Shown here in pieces: positions 32,758-39,488 of a stretch of 39,488 nucleotides of DNA. Positions within the stretch are counted from its first letter, which is position 1; the number at the start of each line of letters is the position of its first letter. Made by a program: the position numbers and the translations under genes. The notes below the pieces were generated by a model. The model searched no databases. It had not been told where the DNA came from and saw only the letters and a program-made list of their open reading frames with translations. The stretch is from contig NYZB01000086.1 of assembly GCA_002687015.1 (NCBI GenBank), forward strand, positions 1 to 39,488. The letters run 5' to 3'. This DNA comes from Deltaproteobacteria bacterium (GTDB lineage Bacteria; Myxococcota_A; UBA9160; UBA6930).

Positions 32758-33629
32758 CCGACCCTCTCGATTTCGGTCGCACCGTGGCGCGGCTCGTGCG
32801 GGCCGACGTCACCAAGCTGAGCCACTACTGGGTGGTGCTGATCGGCTTCTGCGCGATCTTCGTCCTCGCTGTCCCCGGCACCATGCTCTTCCACTGGGCA
32901 GAGCAGGCCGCCAACGTAGCCTCGAACTCGGGCTACGACTTCGCGCTCTCCGTGGTCAACCGGCTGGTCGATGCCGCCACGCCGATCGTCTACGTGCTGA
33001 TCTGCATCCTCTTCGCGATCGACGTGTCGAACTCGACGCTCAAGTGCATCCTGACCCGCCCCGTCACGCGCATGGAGCTGCTCTGCTCGAAGTACGTCAC
33101 CGCCCTCGGGATGGTGCTCCTGATGGTGACGATGCTCTGGGTGGTGGCTCTCGGGGCCGGTGCCTTCTACCACGGGCTGGGCGACCTCACGGAGAACGAC
33201 TACGTCATCTTCGAGGGCAGCTACGTGCTGGGCCAGTTCGCGATCGGGACCGGCTTCGTCCTGCTCTGCCTGTCTGCGGTCGCCGCTCTCGGGGTCACGG
33301 TCTCGACCTTCTCGAGCACGATGGGTGGTGCCATCATCATCGGGATGATCCTGTTCTTCTTCTTCGACATGGCCAGTGTGATTCCGGCGAGCCTGGGCTT
33401 CACGCTCTCACTGGGCGGAGAGCCGCTCCACGTCCCCCTCAGCACCCTCGGCTTCACGAACCAGCTACTGGTTCCCCTCGACCTCCTGGGTGACCTGCCC
33501 ACCGGCATTCCGATTCGCACCTGGTGGACGCCGGAGATCCTGCGCATGGTGGTCACGTGTACGACCTACTTCTGGATCTTCTTCGCGATCTCCGCAGTCG
33601 GCATTCGCAGAAGGGACTTCACCCTGTGA
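32754..33629 (+). CDS. ABC-2 type permease
   Basis: A 291-residue polytopic membrane protein with about six membrane helices (VVLIGFCAIFVLAVPGTMLF, IVYVLICILFAIDV, LGMVLLMVTMLWVVALGAGA, FVLLCLSAVAALGVTV, AIIIGMILFFFFDMAS, YFWIFFAISAVGI). The loop ILTRPVTRMELLCSKYV, with RPVTR, is the coupling-helix-like motif of ABC-2/DrrB-type permeases that contacts the ATPase. It overlaps the ATPase stop by 4 bases, and its own stop overlaps the FG-GAP gene start (GTGA). The permease and ATPase form one exporter. Confidence 0.9.
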   Translation: MTDPLDFGRTVARLVRADVTKLSHYWVVLIGFCAIFVLAVPGTMLFHWAEQAANVASNSGYDFALSVVNRLVDAATPIVYVLICILFAIDVSNSTLKCILTRPVTRMELLCSKYVTALGMVLLMVTMLWVVALGAGAFYHGLGDLTENDYVIFEGSYVLGQFAIGTGFVLLCLSAVAALGVTVSTFSSTMGGAIIIGMILFFFFDMASVIPASLGFTLSLGGEPLHVPLSTLGFTNQLLVPLDLLGDLPTGIPIRTWWTPEILRMVVTCTTYFWIFFAISAVGIRRRDFTL

Positions 33630-35281
33630 GCGCCTGCTCTCGACGGCTGACGCTGCTGCTGCTCGCCGTGGCGACCGCCGCGGCGAGCCAGGAGGCCGGG
33701 CCCTTCCAGCGGACCAAGTTCGAGTTCCCCGGCACGATCCAGGACCAGCTGCTCGCCGATGTCGACGGGGACGGGCGTCTCGACGTGCTGATCATCCACG
33801 GCGCCGCCGGCAATCTGGATGACCATCGGCTCGCGATCTGTCGGCAGGACGACTCCAAGGGTTTCTTGCCCTGCGTGTTCGAGGACCTTCCGGATACGGC
33901 TCGCGCTCTCGACGTGGGGCCCCTCGACACCGCTCCCGGGGCCGAGCTGGTGCTGCTCACGGACGAGGGGATCCTGGTCTCGTCCTGGCAGGGCTCCGGA
34001 TTCGGGCCCCCCGCCGCGCTCGAGGCCGCGGCCACGATCTTCGCCGGTACGGATCAGGACGTACCCCGGCCGATCGATCTCCTCTTCGACCTCGACGGCG
34101 GAGGCGGGCGCGAGCTCGTCCTTCCGACCCTGGAGGGGCCCACCCTCGTGCGGGCTGGCGAAGCACCGCAGGTCCTCGCGAGCCCGGCCGAGGTCTCCTA
34201 CAGCGCCGGCTCGCGAAACGGCGACATCAACTCCTTCCTGCGCCGTCACTACCAGCGCCGGATCACCGCCCAGCACCTGACCCCCGACGTCTTCGTGGAG
34301 GACTACGACGGCGATGGGCGCAAGGACGTGATCACCATGCTCGACAACGTCCTGCGGGTCTTCCTGCAGGACGAGGAGGGCGGGCTCCCGACGACGCCGA
34401 GCCTCATCGAGGAGCGCAGCACGATCGGAGACGACGAGCTCCGCTCCGAGTTCACGGGGGAGGCCACCACCTTCGCCCAGCTCGATGGGGACGAGCGAGC
34501 CGATCTGATCGTCATGAAGTGGGGCAGCTCGGAGAAGCGCACGCGCATGGATCGGGCGATCTTCTATTCGAGGGAAGACGGCGGCTTCTCCGATCGGCCC
34601 GACCAGGTCGTGCGCTCCGAGAGCGTCTTCCCGGATTTCGACATCCTGGACCTGAATGGCGACGGACGCCGCGACCTGGTGATCCCCTTCTTCCACGTCG
34701 CGCCGGCCCAGGCCGTGCGGGTGATGACCCAGAATGCGATCAAGATCCAGTTCCGGCTCTTCTTGATGCGTCCGGACGGGCGCTACGCGCAGGGGGAGGG
34801 CAAGGCCTTCGTGCGGGTCGATCGCCGGGTGGTTCTCGACTACCACCTCGACATCCTAAGGCTGATCTTCGGCAACGAGGCGGCGCCGACGGGTCGGATC
34901 GCTCCGCTGCTGGACTTCGGGGCCGACTTCAACGGCGACGGCTACGCCGACCTGGCGGCCGACGACGGCTCCGATCGGCTGCGGATCTACTGGGGCAACG
35001 AGCAGGTTCGCTACGGAAACTCACCCGATCTGGTCCTGCCCTTCGAGAGCACCCTCTCCTACGACCTGATCGACGCCGACGGCGACGGGCGGACCGACCT
35101 CTTCGGCTATCACGGCACCCGTCCCGTGCGCGAGGAGATCGGCGGGCGCCACCACGCCGTGAAGCGCAAGCGCAGGGAACGCGAACGGGCCCGGCGCGCC
35201 GAAGCACGCCGAGCCCGCGAGGAAGGCGAGGAGAAGGCGCCCGAAGAGCGCGTCCGCCTCGAGATCCTGATGAGTCGCTAG
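33626..35281 (+). CDS. Secreted FG-GAP/VCBS repeat protein
   Basis: A 551-residue exported protein. The GTG start at 33626 overlaps the permease stop and opens a clean signal peptide (RRLTLLLLAVATAAASQEAG); the longer frame would include permease sequence. At least six Ca-binding-like D-x-D/N-G-D-G repeats are visible: DVDGDGRLDVL, DYDGDGRKDV, QLDGDERADLIV, DLNGDGRRDLV, DFNGDGYADLA and DADGDGRTDLF. These form an integrin-alpha-like beta-propeller for calcium-dependent adhesion or display. A basic, Glu-rich charged tail (about residues 510-545) follows. Translational coupling to an ABC exporter implies a joint function that I cannot identify. Its TAG overlaps the convergent RRM gene stop. Confidence 0.85.
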   Translation: MSACSRRLTLLLLAVATAAASQEAGPFQRTKFEFPGTIQDQLLADVDGDGRLDVLIIHGAAGNLDDHRLAICRQDDSKGFLPCVFEDLPDTARALDVGPLDTAPGAELVLLTDEGILVSSWQGSGFGPPAALEAAATIFAGTDQDVPRPIDLLFDLDGGGGRELVLPTLEGPTLVRAGEAPQVLASPAEVSYSAGSRNGDINSFLRRHYQRRITAQHLTPDVFVEDYDGDGRKDVITMLDNVLRVFLQDEEGGLPTTPSLIEERSTIGDDELRSEFTGEATTFAQLDGDERADLIVMKWGSSEKRTRMDRAIFYSREDGGFSDRPDQVVRSESVFPDFDILDLNGDGRRDLVIPFFHVAPAQAVRVMTQNAIKIQFRLFLMRPDGRYAQGEGKAFVRVDRRVVLDYHLDILRLIFGNEAAPTGRIAPLLDFGADFNGDGYADLAADDGSDRLRIYWGNEQVRYGNSPDLVLPFESTLSYDLIDADGDGRTDLFGYHGTRPVREEIGGRHHAVKRKRRERERARRAEARRAREEGEEKAPEERVRLEILMSR

Positions 35282-35583
35282 AAGCGTCGGCCGCCGCCGC
35301 CGCCCCCACCACCGCCGCCACCGCCGCCGCCACCGCGACGATCCTGGGCCTCGTTCACGCGAAGCGGGCGGCCGCCCAGGTCAGTGCCGTCCAGGGCCTG
35401 CATGGCCTTGTCGGCATCTTCGCCGTTCTCGAACTCGACGAAGCCGAACCCGCGGGAGCGGCCGGTCTCACGGTCGGTGATGACGCGAGCCGACAACACA
35501 CTGCCGTGGGTGGCAAAGATGTCGCGCAGTTCGTCGTCGTTGGTGCGGAAGGGCAGGTTGCCCACGTAGAGCTTCTTGCTCAT
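35278..35583 (-). CDS. RRM RNA-binding protein with poly-glycine tail
   Basis: A 101-residue RNA-binding protein like plant and cyanobacterial glycine-rich RNA-binding proteins. RNP2 is LYVGNLPFRT and RNP1 is RGFGFVEFE, both with the aromatic residues that stack on RNA. The RRM covers about residues 1-80. The C-terminus is 15 consecutive Gly then RRF. A GGAGA ribosome site precedes the ATG by about 5 bases. The protein may act as an RNA chaperone or cold-shock factor; no evidence for a specific target. It converges with the FG-GAP gene, and the four bases CTAG (35278-35281) provide both stop codons. Confidence 0.92.
   Translation of the reverse strand: MSKKLYVGNLPFRTNDDELRDIFATHGSVLSARVITDRETGRSRGFGFVEFENGEDADKAMQALDGTDLGGRPLRVNEAQDRRGGGGGGGGGGGGGGGRRF
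35290..35334 (-). repeat. Poly-glycine codon repeat in the RRM gene
   Basis: Fifteen GGN codons (mainly GGC and GGT) form a simple triplet run encoding the glycine tail. Runs like this can change length by slippage, so tail length may vary between strains. The exact count here could also be affected by sequencing of low-complexity DNA. Confidence 0.85.
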
Positions 35584-35618
35584 AGGGTCTCCGGTCTGTT
35601 TCAGGTTCCGTGGTTGGT

Positions 35619-35652
35619 GATTCCGGCCAGGGCTCTCGCAGCGACCGGAATC
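35619..35652 (-). promoter_or_regulatory. Hairpin in RRM mRNA leader
   Basis: GATTCCGG (35619-35626) and CCGGAATC (35645-35652) form an exact 8-bp stem with an 18-base loop, about 35-70 bases before the RRM start codon. It lies within the leader predicted from the promoter at 35736-35763. A structured leader is common for cold-shock and RNA-binding genes and could serve autoregulation, which is untested. Confidence 0.45.
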
Positions 35653-35735
35653 GGAGGCTCGAATCGAGGGCAACCGTGGACCTGGGAAACCCGGGGGCCT
35701 GGGATCGCTTCGAAGGGAGTCCTCTGACGCCAGAT

Positions 35736-35763
35736 ACGCTAGGCCCTGCCCCGGGGAGTGCAA
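35736..35763 (-). promoter_or_regulatory. Possible promoter of the RRM gene
   Basis: On the minus strand, TTGCAC (35758-35763) and TAGCGT (35736-35741) are spaced by 16 bases and match sigma-70 consensus at its best-conserved positions only. It would give a leader of about 145 bases. Confidence 0.3.
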
Positions 35764-35912
35764 CTCCGCCCCGGCCCGGTTCTCGGTAATCGCGGTTCTG
35801 CCGGATTGCCGGCTGGGATCGACGGCGTTGCCAGGAGTGGGCGTGCCTTGGCACACCCCCCTCCCCCGGTGGCTGTGACCTCTCCGGGCGGGCCTGTCGT
35901 ACTCTCCCCTCG

Positions 35913-37127
35913 GTGGCCCGACCGTTCATCCCTCGTCGCCTGGAAGAGCTGACGCCGGAGTGGCTGGCGGGCCTGCTGGGGGGTGGGTCTCCGCCACCTG
36001 ATGTGTCCGGGCTCCACTGGGACCGCATCGGCGAGGGTGTGGGCATGATGGGTCAGGTAGCCCGGCTCCACCTGGCGCCGGCCGGGGTCGACGGAAGGAA
36101 GACGGCGGTCGCCAAGCTGCCCGCGGCCCACCGGGGCAACCGCGGCCAGGCCGAGCTGCTGGGCCTCTACGAGCGGGAGATCCTCTTCTACCGGGAGCTG
36201 GCCGGGCGAGTCGGCTACCGGACACCGGAGCTGTTGGGCGCGGCCCTCCGGCCCGGGCCCAAGCCCGACCCCGACGCGGGGGAGCAGCTCGGCCGTCTGC
36301 CCGACTGGCTGATCCGCATCCTCACCCGTCTCGGCCTGTTCCTCGCCGGCCGGCTCGGTCGGCCTTCGGTGCTGGTGCTCGAGGACCTTGCGCCCGCCGT
36401 TCCGGCCGACCAGCTGGGTGGGCTCGATGACGGGCGCCTCGAGCAGGTGGTGCGCGCCGTGGCCCGCGCCCACGCGGCTTCCTGGAATGCCCCGGCGCTC
36501 CAGGAGCTCAGCTGGCTCCCCGCCGTCGACTCGGCTCCCGCCCTGCTCGGCGCGATGTACCGGCTGGCCCGGCGCCCGCTGATTCGCGCCCTGGGCCCGC
36601 AGGTCCCTGCGGAGATCCTCGAGCTGGCCGACGCGGCCAACGCCCGGGTGGCCGCCCTGACCCGCGCGTTGGCCGGGCCACCGTGGACCCTCCTGCACGG
36701 AGATCTGCGCGTCGACAACCTGTTCCTGGCGGGGCCCGCGCCGGAGGACGTGATCTTCACCGATTGGCAGGTCCCCGCGCGGGGTCGCGGCGTCTACGAC
36801 CTGGCCTACTTCCTGTGCGGAATCCTCGAGCCGACGGTCACGGCTCGCGAGGAAGACCGCTGGGTGGACCTCTATCACCGCGAGCTGCAGGACGCCGGGG
36901 TGCGAGACTACGATCGCTCCGTCTGTCACACAGACTACCTGCGGGCCATGCTGCAGATGCTCCCCCGCGTGCTCACGGCCAGTGCCTCGGTCGACTTCAC
37001 GAACGCCCGAGGCGCGGCCCTGCAGGAACGCTGGCTCGAGCGTCTCATCGGGCGGGCGCGAGCGCGGGCGAGCCAGGAGTGGCAGATCGTCCTCGGGGCG
37101 CTGCCCGACCTTCCGGCCGCGACGTGA
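35913..37127 (+). CDS. Aminoglycoside phosphotransferase-fold kinase
   Basis: A 404-residue small-molecule kinase of the APH/ecdysteroid-kinase-like group. The phosphotransfer loop is TLLHGDLRVDNLFL (Brenner-type HGDxxxxN), followed by the metal-binding Asp in VIFTDWQVPARGRGVYDLAY. The N-lobe has GVGMMGQVARLHL as glycine-rich loop and TAVAKLPA with the ATP-binding Lys. The family includes antibiotic, choline and steroid or polyketide kinases; a role in antibiotic resistance cannot be concluded. Many related genes are annotated near acyl-CoA metabolism, in line with this window. It starts with GTG; the upstream ribosome site is weak. Confidence 0.88.
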   Translation: MARPFIPRRLEELTPEWLAGLLGGGSPPPDVSGLHWDRIGEGVGMMGQVARLHLAPAGVDGRKTAVAKLPAAHRGNRGQAELLGLYEREILFYRELAGRVGYRTPELLGAALRPGPKPDPDAGEQLGRLPDWLIRILTRLGLFLAGRLGRPSVLVLEDLAPAVPADQLGGLDDGRLEQVVRAVARAHAASWNAPALQELSWLPAVDSAPALLGAMYRLARRPLIRALGPQVPAEILELADAANARVAALTRALAGPPWTLLHGDLRVDNLFLAGPAPEDVIFTDWQVPARGRGVYDLAYFLCGILEPTVTAREEDRWVDLYHRELQDAGVRDYDRSVCHTDYLRAMLQMLPRVLTASASVDFTNARGAALQERWLERLIGRARARASQEWQIVLGALPDLPAAT

Positions 37128-37191
37128 GCGGAGGCGGGCGGCTCCTCGAGGGCACGCGACAGCTCCTGGCCACTCCGGTGCAGGGTGGGCT

Positions 37192-37623
37192 CTAGTCGCG
37201 CGGGAGCAAGCGCAGGTAGGGATCTCCGCTCCCGGCGCGATCGCTCTTGATGAATGTGCGCTCTTGCCAGCCGTACTTGGCCAGGAAGGCCTCGTCGACG
37301 CGTTGGCGCTCCGCGATGTCGGTGATCGGCACGGCGCGCAACCGGTACTCAGCGCCCGCCGCGCGCAGCCGGCAGCTGGGGTTCCGCTGCAGGTTGGCCC
37401 ACCAGCGGCTGTTGCCGGTGCGGATCACGCCGGTGCCGTCGTCCACCACGAGCCAGATCCGGATCGAGCGCTCGGAGCCGTCTGGGTCCTCGGTCACGAT
37501 GAAGACCGACCAGGGTTGGCCCGCCTCCGTCCAGTCGACGGGCTCCGTCGCCGGGGGTACGGCTCCGCCGGCGCAGGCGAAGAGCAGGGCTGCGATCGCA
37601 GCCGCGAGGGTCCGGTGCGACAT
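37192..37623 (-). CDS. Small putative lipoprotein, split-barrel-like
   Basis: A 143-residue exported protein. The signal AAAIAALLFACAGG contains a lipobox (FAC). The core SIRIWLVVDDGTGVIRTGN, then RWWANLQRNPSCRLRAAGAEY and RLRAVPITD, has the strand pattern of pyridoxamine-oxidase-like split barrels (DUF2255-type); the flavin-binding residues cannot be verified. KYGWQERTF lies near the C-terminus. It resembles the lipoprotein at 21580 in size and layout. It is divergent from arsR by 52 bases and converges with the kinase gene. Function unknown. Confidence 0.7.
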   Translation of the reverse strand: MSHRTLAAAIAALLFACAGGAVPPATEPVDWTEAGQPWSVFIVTEDPDGSERSIRIWLVVDDGTGVIRTGNSRWWANLQRNPSCRLRAAGAEYRLRAVPITDIAERQRVDEAFLAKYGWQERTFIKSDRAGSGDPYLRLLPRD

Positions 37624-37675
37624 CGCGCAGAGGGTAGCTCCGGTGGTCCGAAGACAGTTCCACTAACATGGAAAC

Positions 37676-37960
37676 ATGGAAACCGACGACGTCGTACGCG
37701 TGCTGGCCGCCCTCGCCCAGGAGACGCGCCTCGAGGCCTTCCGCCTGCTGGTCCAGGCCGGACCCGAGGGGCTGCCCGCCGGAGAGATCGCCGAGCAGCT
37801 CGACGTGCCGGCCCCGACCCTCTCCTTTCATCTGAAGGCCCTGGCCCAGGGCGACCTGGTTCACGTCCAACGGGACGGACGCTCTCTCTTCTACGCTCCC
37901 AACTTCGCGACTTTGAACGAGGTTCTTGCGTTCCTGACGAAGAACTGCTGCGGGGGTTGA
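37676..37960 (+). CDS. arsR: ArsR family regulator with C-terminal Cys pair
   Basis: A 94-residue winged-helix repressor. The DNA-recognition part is AEQLDVPAPTLSFHLKALAQ, and the wing HVQRDGRSLFYAP. The classical ELCVCDL arsenic site of plasmid ArsR is absent; instead Cys91 and Cys92 stand at the extreme C-terminus, as in ArsR types that sense As(III) or organoarsenicals through C-terminal cysteines. The next gene is arsI, which strongly supports arsenic. Two ATGs lie close together (37668 out of frame, 37676 in frame). It probably binds the AT-rich palindrome between itself and arsI. Confidence 0.9.
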   Translation: METDDVVRVLAALAQETRLEAFRLLVQAGPEGLPAGEIAEQLDVPAPTLSFHLKALAQGDLVHVQRDGRSLFYAPNFATLNEVLAFLTKNCCGG

Positions 37961-37984
37961 CCTGGACTTATAATTCTATATATT
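37957..37984 (+). promoter_or_regulatory. Sigma-70 promoter of arsI
   Basis: TTGACC (37957-37962) and TATATT (37979-37984), 16 bases apart, each match consensus at five of six positions. This is the best promoter in the window and one of its most AT-rich patches. Its -35 overlaps the arsR stop codon. Confidence 0.75.
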
Positions 37985-37993
37985 TGGAATTAT
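37970..37993. promoter_or_regulatory. ArsR-type operator of arsI
   Basis: ATAATTC (37970-37976) and GAATTAT (37987-37993) form a perfect inverted repeat with a 10-base spacer. The repeat covers the -10 box of the arsI promoter, so a bound ArsR would block RNA polymerase. ArsR-family operators commonly have such AT-rich imperfect dyads. Confidence 0.65.
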
Positions 37994-38012
37994 CAAATCA
38001 AGGAGATCCCCG

Positions 38013-38471
38013 ATGCGACTTCAGCTCGCTCTCAACGTGAAGGACCTCGACGCGGCCATCGACTTCTACGGGAAGATGTTCGGAGCCGAGGTGCACAAGC
38101 GGAAGCCCGGCTACGCGAACTTCGCCATCGACGAGCCCCCCCTGAAGCTGGTGCTCTTCGAGTCCTCCGACGCGCCGGATCGGATCAATCACCTCGGCGT
38201 CGAGGTCTTCGCCGACGAGCAGGTCGGCCAGGCCACCGATCGCCTGAAGGCCGCCGGCCTGGAGACCAGCGTCGAAGACGAGGCCACCTGCTGCTACGCC
38301 AAGCAGAACAAGGTCTGGGCCACCGAGCCCGACGGTCTGCGCTGGGAGTGGTACAAGGTCGTCGAAGACAGCGAGACCTTCTTCGCCGATTCCGCCGCCA
38401 AGGCCGATTCCGAGCCCGCCCGGGGGGCCGCCTCCGAGAGCGGGGGCGCCGGGTCGCTCGGCTGCTGCTGA
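38013..38471 (+). CDS. arsI: ArsI-like C-As lyase (VOC fold)
   Basis: A 152-residue vicinal-oxygen-chelate dioxygenase of the ArsI/CadI group, which cleaves the carbon-arsenic bond of trivalent organoarsenicals such as methylarsenite. The adjacent thiols that bind arsenic are Cys93-Cys94 in EATCCYAKQNKVWATEPDG. The Fe(II) ligands correspond to Gln4, His60 (INHLGVEV) and Glu112 (WEWYKV). An extra C-terminal tail of about 30 residues ends in GCC. An AAGGAGAT ribosome site precedes the ATG by about 6 bases. It is preceded by arsR and its own promoter. No arsM, arsC or arsenite pump gene lies in the window. Confidence 0.92.
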   Translation: MRLQLALNVKDLDAAIDFYGKMFGAEVHKRKPGYANFAIDEPPLKLVLFESSDAPDRINHLGVEVFADEQVGQATDRLKAAGLETSVEDEATCCYAKQNKVWATEPDGLRWEWYKVVEDSETFFADSAAKADSEPARGAASESGGAGSLGCC

Positions 38472-38588
38472 CCCCCGCGCCTGCGAGCTCCGCTGGGGTC
38501 CGCAGGGCCCGGGAGCCCGGCCGCCGGGGCGCTCTTCCGCCATCTCGGTTCGCGGTACCCTCCCCAGGCCCCGCCTCGGGAGAACCGC

Positions 38589-39437
38589 TTGCCTTCCACG
38601 AGCCCTTCCATCGAGACCCTCGCCTTCGGCTACGGCCTGATCGAGGGCCCGCGCGTCGACGACGAGGACCGTCTCTACTTCAGCGATGTCCACAGGGGCG
38701 GTGTCTACCGGCGCTCACCGGAGGGATCGATCGAGACGGTCGTCCCCAAGCGCCGCGGCGTCGGGGGCATCGCGCTCCATGCGGAGGGTGGCATCGTCTG
38801 CTCGGGGCGGAACATCTGCCACGTTCGCGACGGAGTGACCCGCGTACTCTTCGAGCTCGAAGACGTCCCCGGCTTCAACGACCTCTTCGCCGATGCGCAG
38901 GGCAGGGTGATCACGGGCTCCATGCGGTCGAACCCCTTCGACCTCGCCGCACCCCGCGTGACGGGCGAGTGCTACCGCATCGAGGCCGAGGGCAAGGGGG
39001 CCCCCCTCTACGACGACGTGAGCCTGAGCAATGGCATCGGCTTCTCTCCCGACGGCCGGATCCTCTACCACAGCGACACGGCTCCGAATCGCGTGATCGC
39101 CCACGATGTCGACGAAGAGGGTCGCTGCTCGGGGCGGCGGGTCTTTGCGAGCACGCCGCGCGGCATGCCCGATGGTCTCGCCGTCGACGAGGCGGGCTGC
39201 GTCTGGGTGGCGGCCTATGGCGGCGGCTGTGCGACCCGCTTCTCGCCCGATGGCCGCGTCGACCTGCACGTCGAGGTCCCGGCGCGGGAGGTCGCGAGCC
39301 TCTGCTTCGGGGGGCCCGACCGGCGGGACCTCATCATCGTGACGGCAGACAACACCGACGACGAATCACGCGCAGGTACGATCTTCAGGACGCGGGTCGA
39401 GACGCCGGGCCTTCCCGCACCCTTGGCGCGCATCTAG
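38589..39437 (+). CDS. SMP-30/gluconolactonase family protein
   Basis: A 282-residue beta-propeller of the SMP-30/gluconolactonase family. Metal ligands are seen in LIEGPRVDD (Glu19), GFNDLFAD (Asn), LSNGIGFSPDG (Asn) and MPDGLAVDEAG (Asp). It is a probable calcium- or zinc-dependent lactonase, cytoplasmic since no signal is present. The TTG start has GGGAG 7 bases upstream. It shares only general family resemblance with the protein at 1160. The substrate is unknown. Confidence 0.9.
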   Translation: MPSTSPSIETLAFGYGLIEGPRVDDEDRLYFSDVHRGGVYRRSPEGSIETVVPKRRGVGGIALHAEGGIVCSGRNICHVRDGVTRVLFELEDVPGFNDLFADAQGRVITGSMRSNPFDLAAPRVTGECYRIEAEGKGAPLYDDVSLSNGIGFSPDGRILYHSDTAPNRVIAHDVDEEGRCSGRRVFASTPRGMPDGLAVDEAGCVWVAAYGGGCATRFSPDGRVDLHVEVPAREVASLCFGGPDRRDLIIVTADNTDDESRAGTIFRTRVETPGLPAPLARI

Positions 39438-39452
39438 CCCGTCGGGAGTCCC

Positions 39453-39469
39453 CCCCGGCTCTGCCGGGG
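39453..39469 (+). terminator. Hairpin after the SMP-30 gene
   Basis: CCCCGGC (39453-39459) pairs with GCCGGGG (39463-39469) across a TCT loop, beginning 15 bases after the stop codon. The stem is strong, but no T tract follows in the part visible here, so intrinsic termination is uncertain. Confidence 0.4.
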
Positions 39470-39488
39470 AGGCGCTCAAAGTTTGACA

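Larger units (their letters stand above)
35584..35912. other. 329-base divergent regulatory region of RRM and kinase genes
   Basis: Contains no convincing gene. The RRM side holds a predicted minus-strand promoter and a hairpin in the leader. On the plus side, GTGCC-TT-GGCAC (35843-35854), flanked by GGG/CCC, is a short palindrome about 60 bases before the kinase start. No riboswitch I know matches it. Confidence 0.5.

Noticed and set aside
37658-37673. TTCCA-N6-TGGAA before arsR as a second ArsR operator
   Set aside because: Five-base arms overlapping a tandem AACATGGA repeat at the start codon; too weak and too different from the arsI dyad.
38507-38545. GC-rich repeats between arsI and the last SMP-30 gene as an attenuator
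   Set aside because: Several competing CCGGG/CCCGG pairings and no clear single structure.
1-39488. CRISPR arrays, insertion sequences, tRNA/rRNA genes, phage genes
   Set aside because: No regularly spaced repeats, no transposase or integrase motifs, and no tRNA or rRNA signatures were seen on either strand.

Overview
The window is GC-rich, densely coded chromosomal DNA from a Gram-negative bacterium. The evidence for this is two Tat-type signal peptides, several lipobox signal peptides, and a three-part RND/adaptor/outer-membrane efflux system. The mix of enoyl-CoA hydratases, an acyl-CoA ligase, a MaoC-like hydratase, a P450, SMP-30 proteins and HD-GYP/HDOD/cyclic-nucleotide signalling proteins, together with a selenoprotein, suits an uncultured deltaproteobacterial-type lineage (Myxococcota, Binatota or a relative). 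That placement is inference only. I see no rRNA, tRNA, CRISPR array, insertion sequence or phage gene.

Layout. 0.3-2.1 kb: a divergent enoyl-CoA hydratase and SMP-30 pair. 2.1-7 kb: signalling genes (dual cyclic-nucleotide-binding protein, GAF/HD-GYP protein) and an ATP-grasp-like protein. 7-13.7 kb: acyl-CoA, aldehyde and lactone metabolism (thioesterase, aldehyde dehydrogenase, Tat-exported amidohydrolase, hydratase, acyl-CoA ligase, MaoC-like protein). 13.8-14.9 kb: an HDOD protein. 15-21.5 kb: a copper/silver efflux operon on the minus strand (small Cys/His protein, then CusC-, CusB- and CusA-like genes), with a promoter whose predicted start lies in a CsoR-type palindrome. 21.6-24.5 kb: a mosaic segment holding the main finding, followed by a Tat-exported aldo/keto reductase. 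24.5-30.3 kb: two acetyltransferases, a sulfatase-fold lipoprotein, a GT-C/TPR membrane protein and a cytochrome P450. 30.3-35.6 kb: an orphan MshEN/GspE-N protein, a TetR regulator, an ABC exporter coupled to a secreted FG-GAP protein, and a glycine-tailed RRM protein. 35.9-39.4 kb: an APH-fold kinase, a small lipoprotein, an arsR-arsI organoarsenic pair and a second SMP-30 protein.

Main discovery. At 22221-23168 two ORFs that look separate lie in one frame, divided only by a TGA at 22719-22721. Read as selenocysteine, they make one 315-residue GrdB-like protein (glycine/sarcosine/betaine reductase selenoprotein B superfamily) with a UPVC redox motif. Eighteen bases after the TGA begins a GUG apical loop closed by a perfect 8-bp stem, as expected for a bacterial SECIS element. 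The gene lies between an apparent N-terminal VOC fragment and an apparent C-terminal sulfatase fragment, which suggests it sits at recombination breakpoints.

Other regulatory signals readable in the sequence are a near-consensus promoter and ArsR-type operator before arsI, a palindrome before a probably leaderless tetR, a hairpin in the leader of the RRM gene, and strong hairpins between convergent genes.
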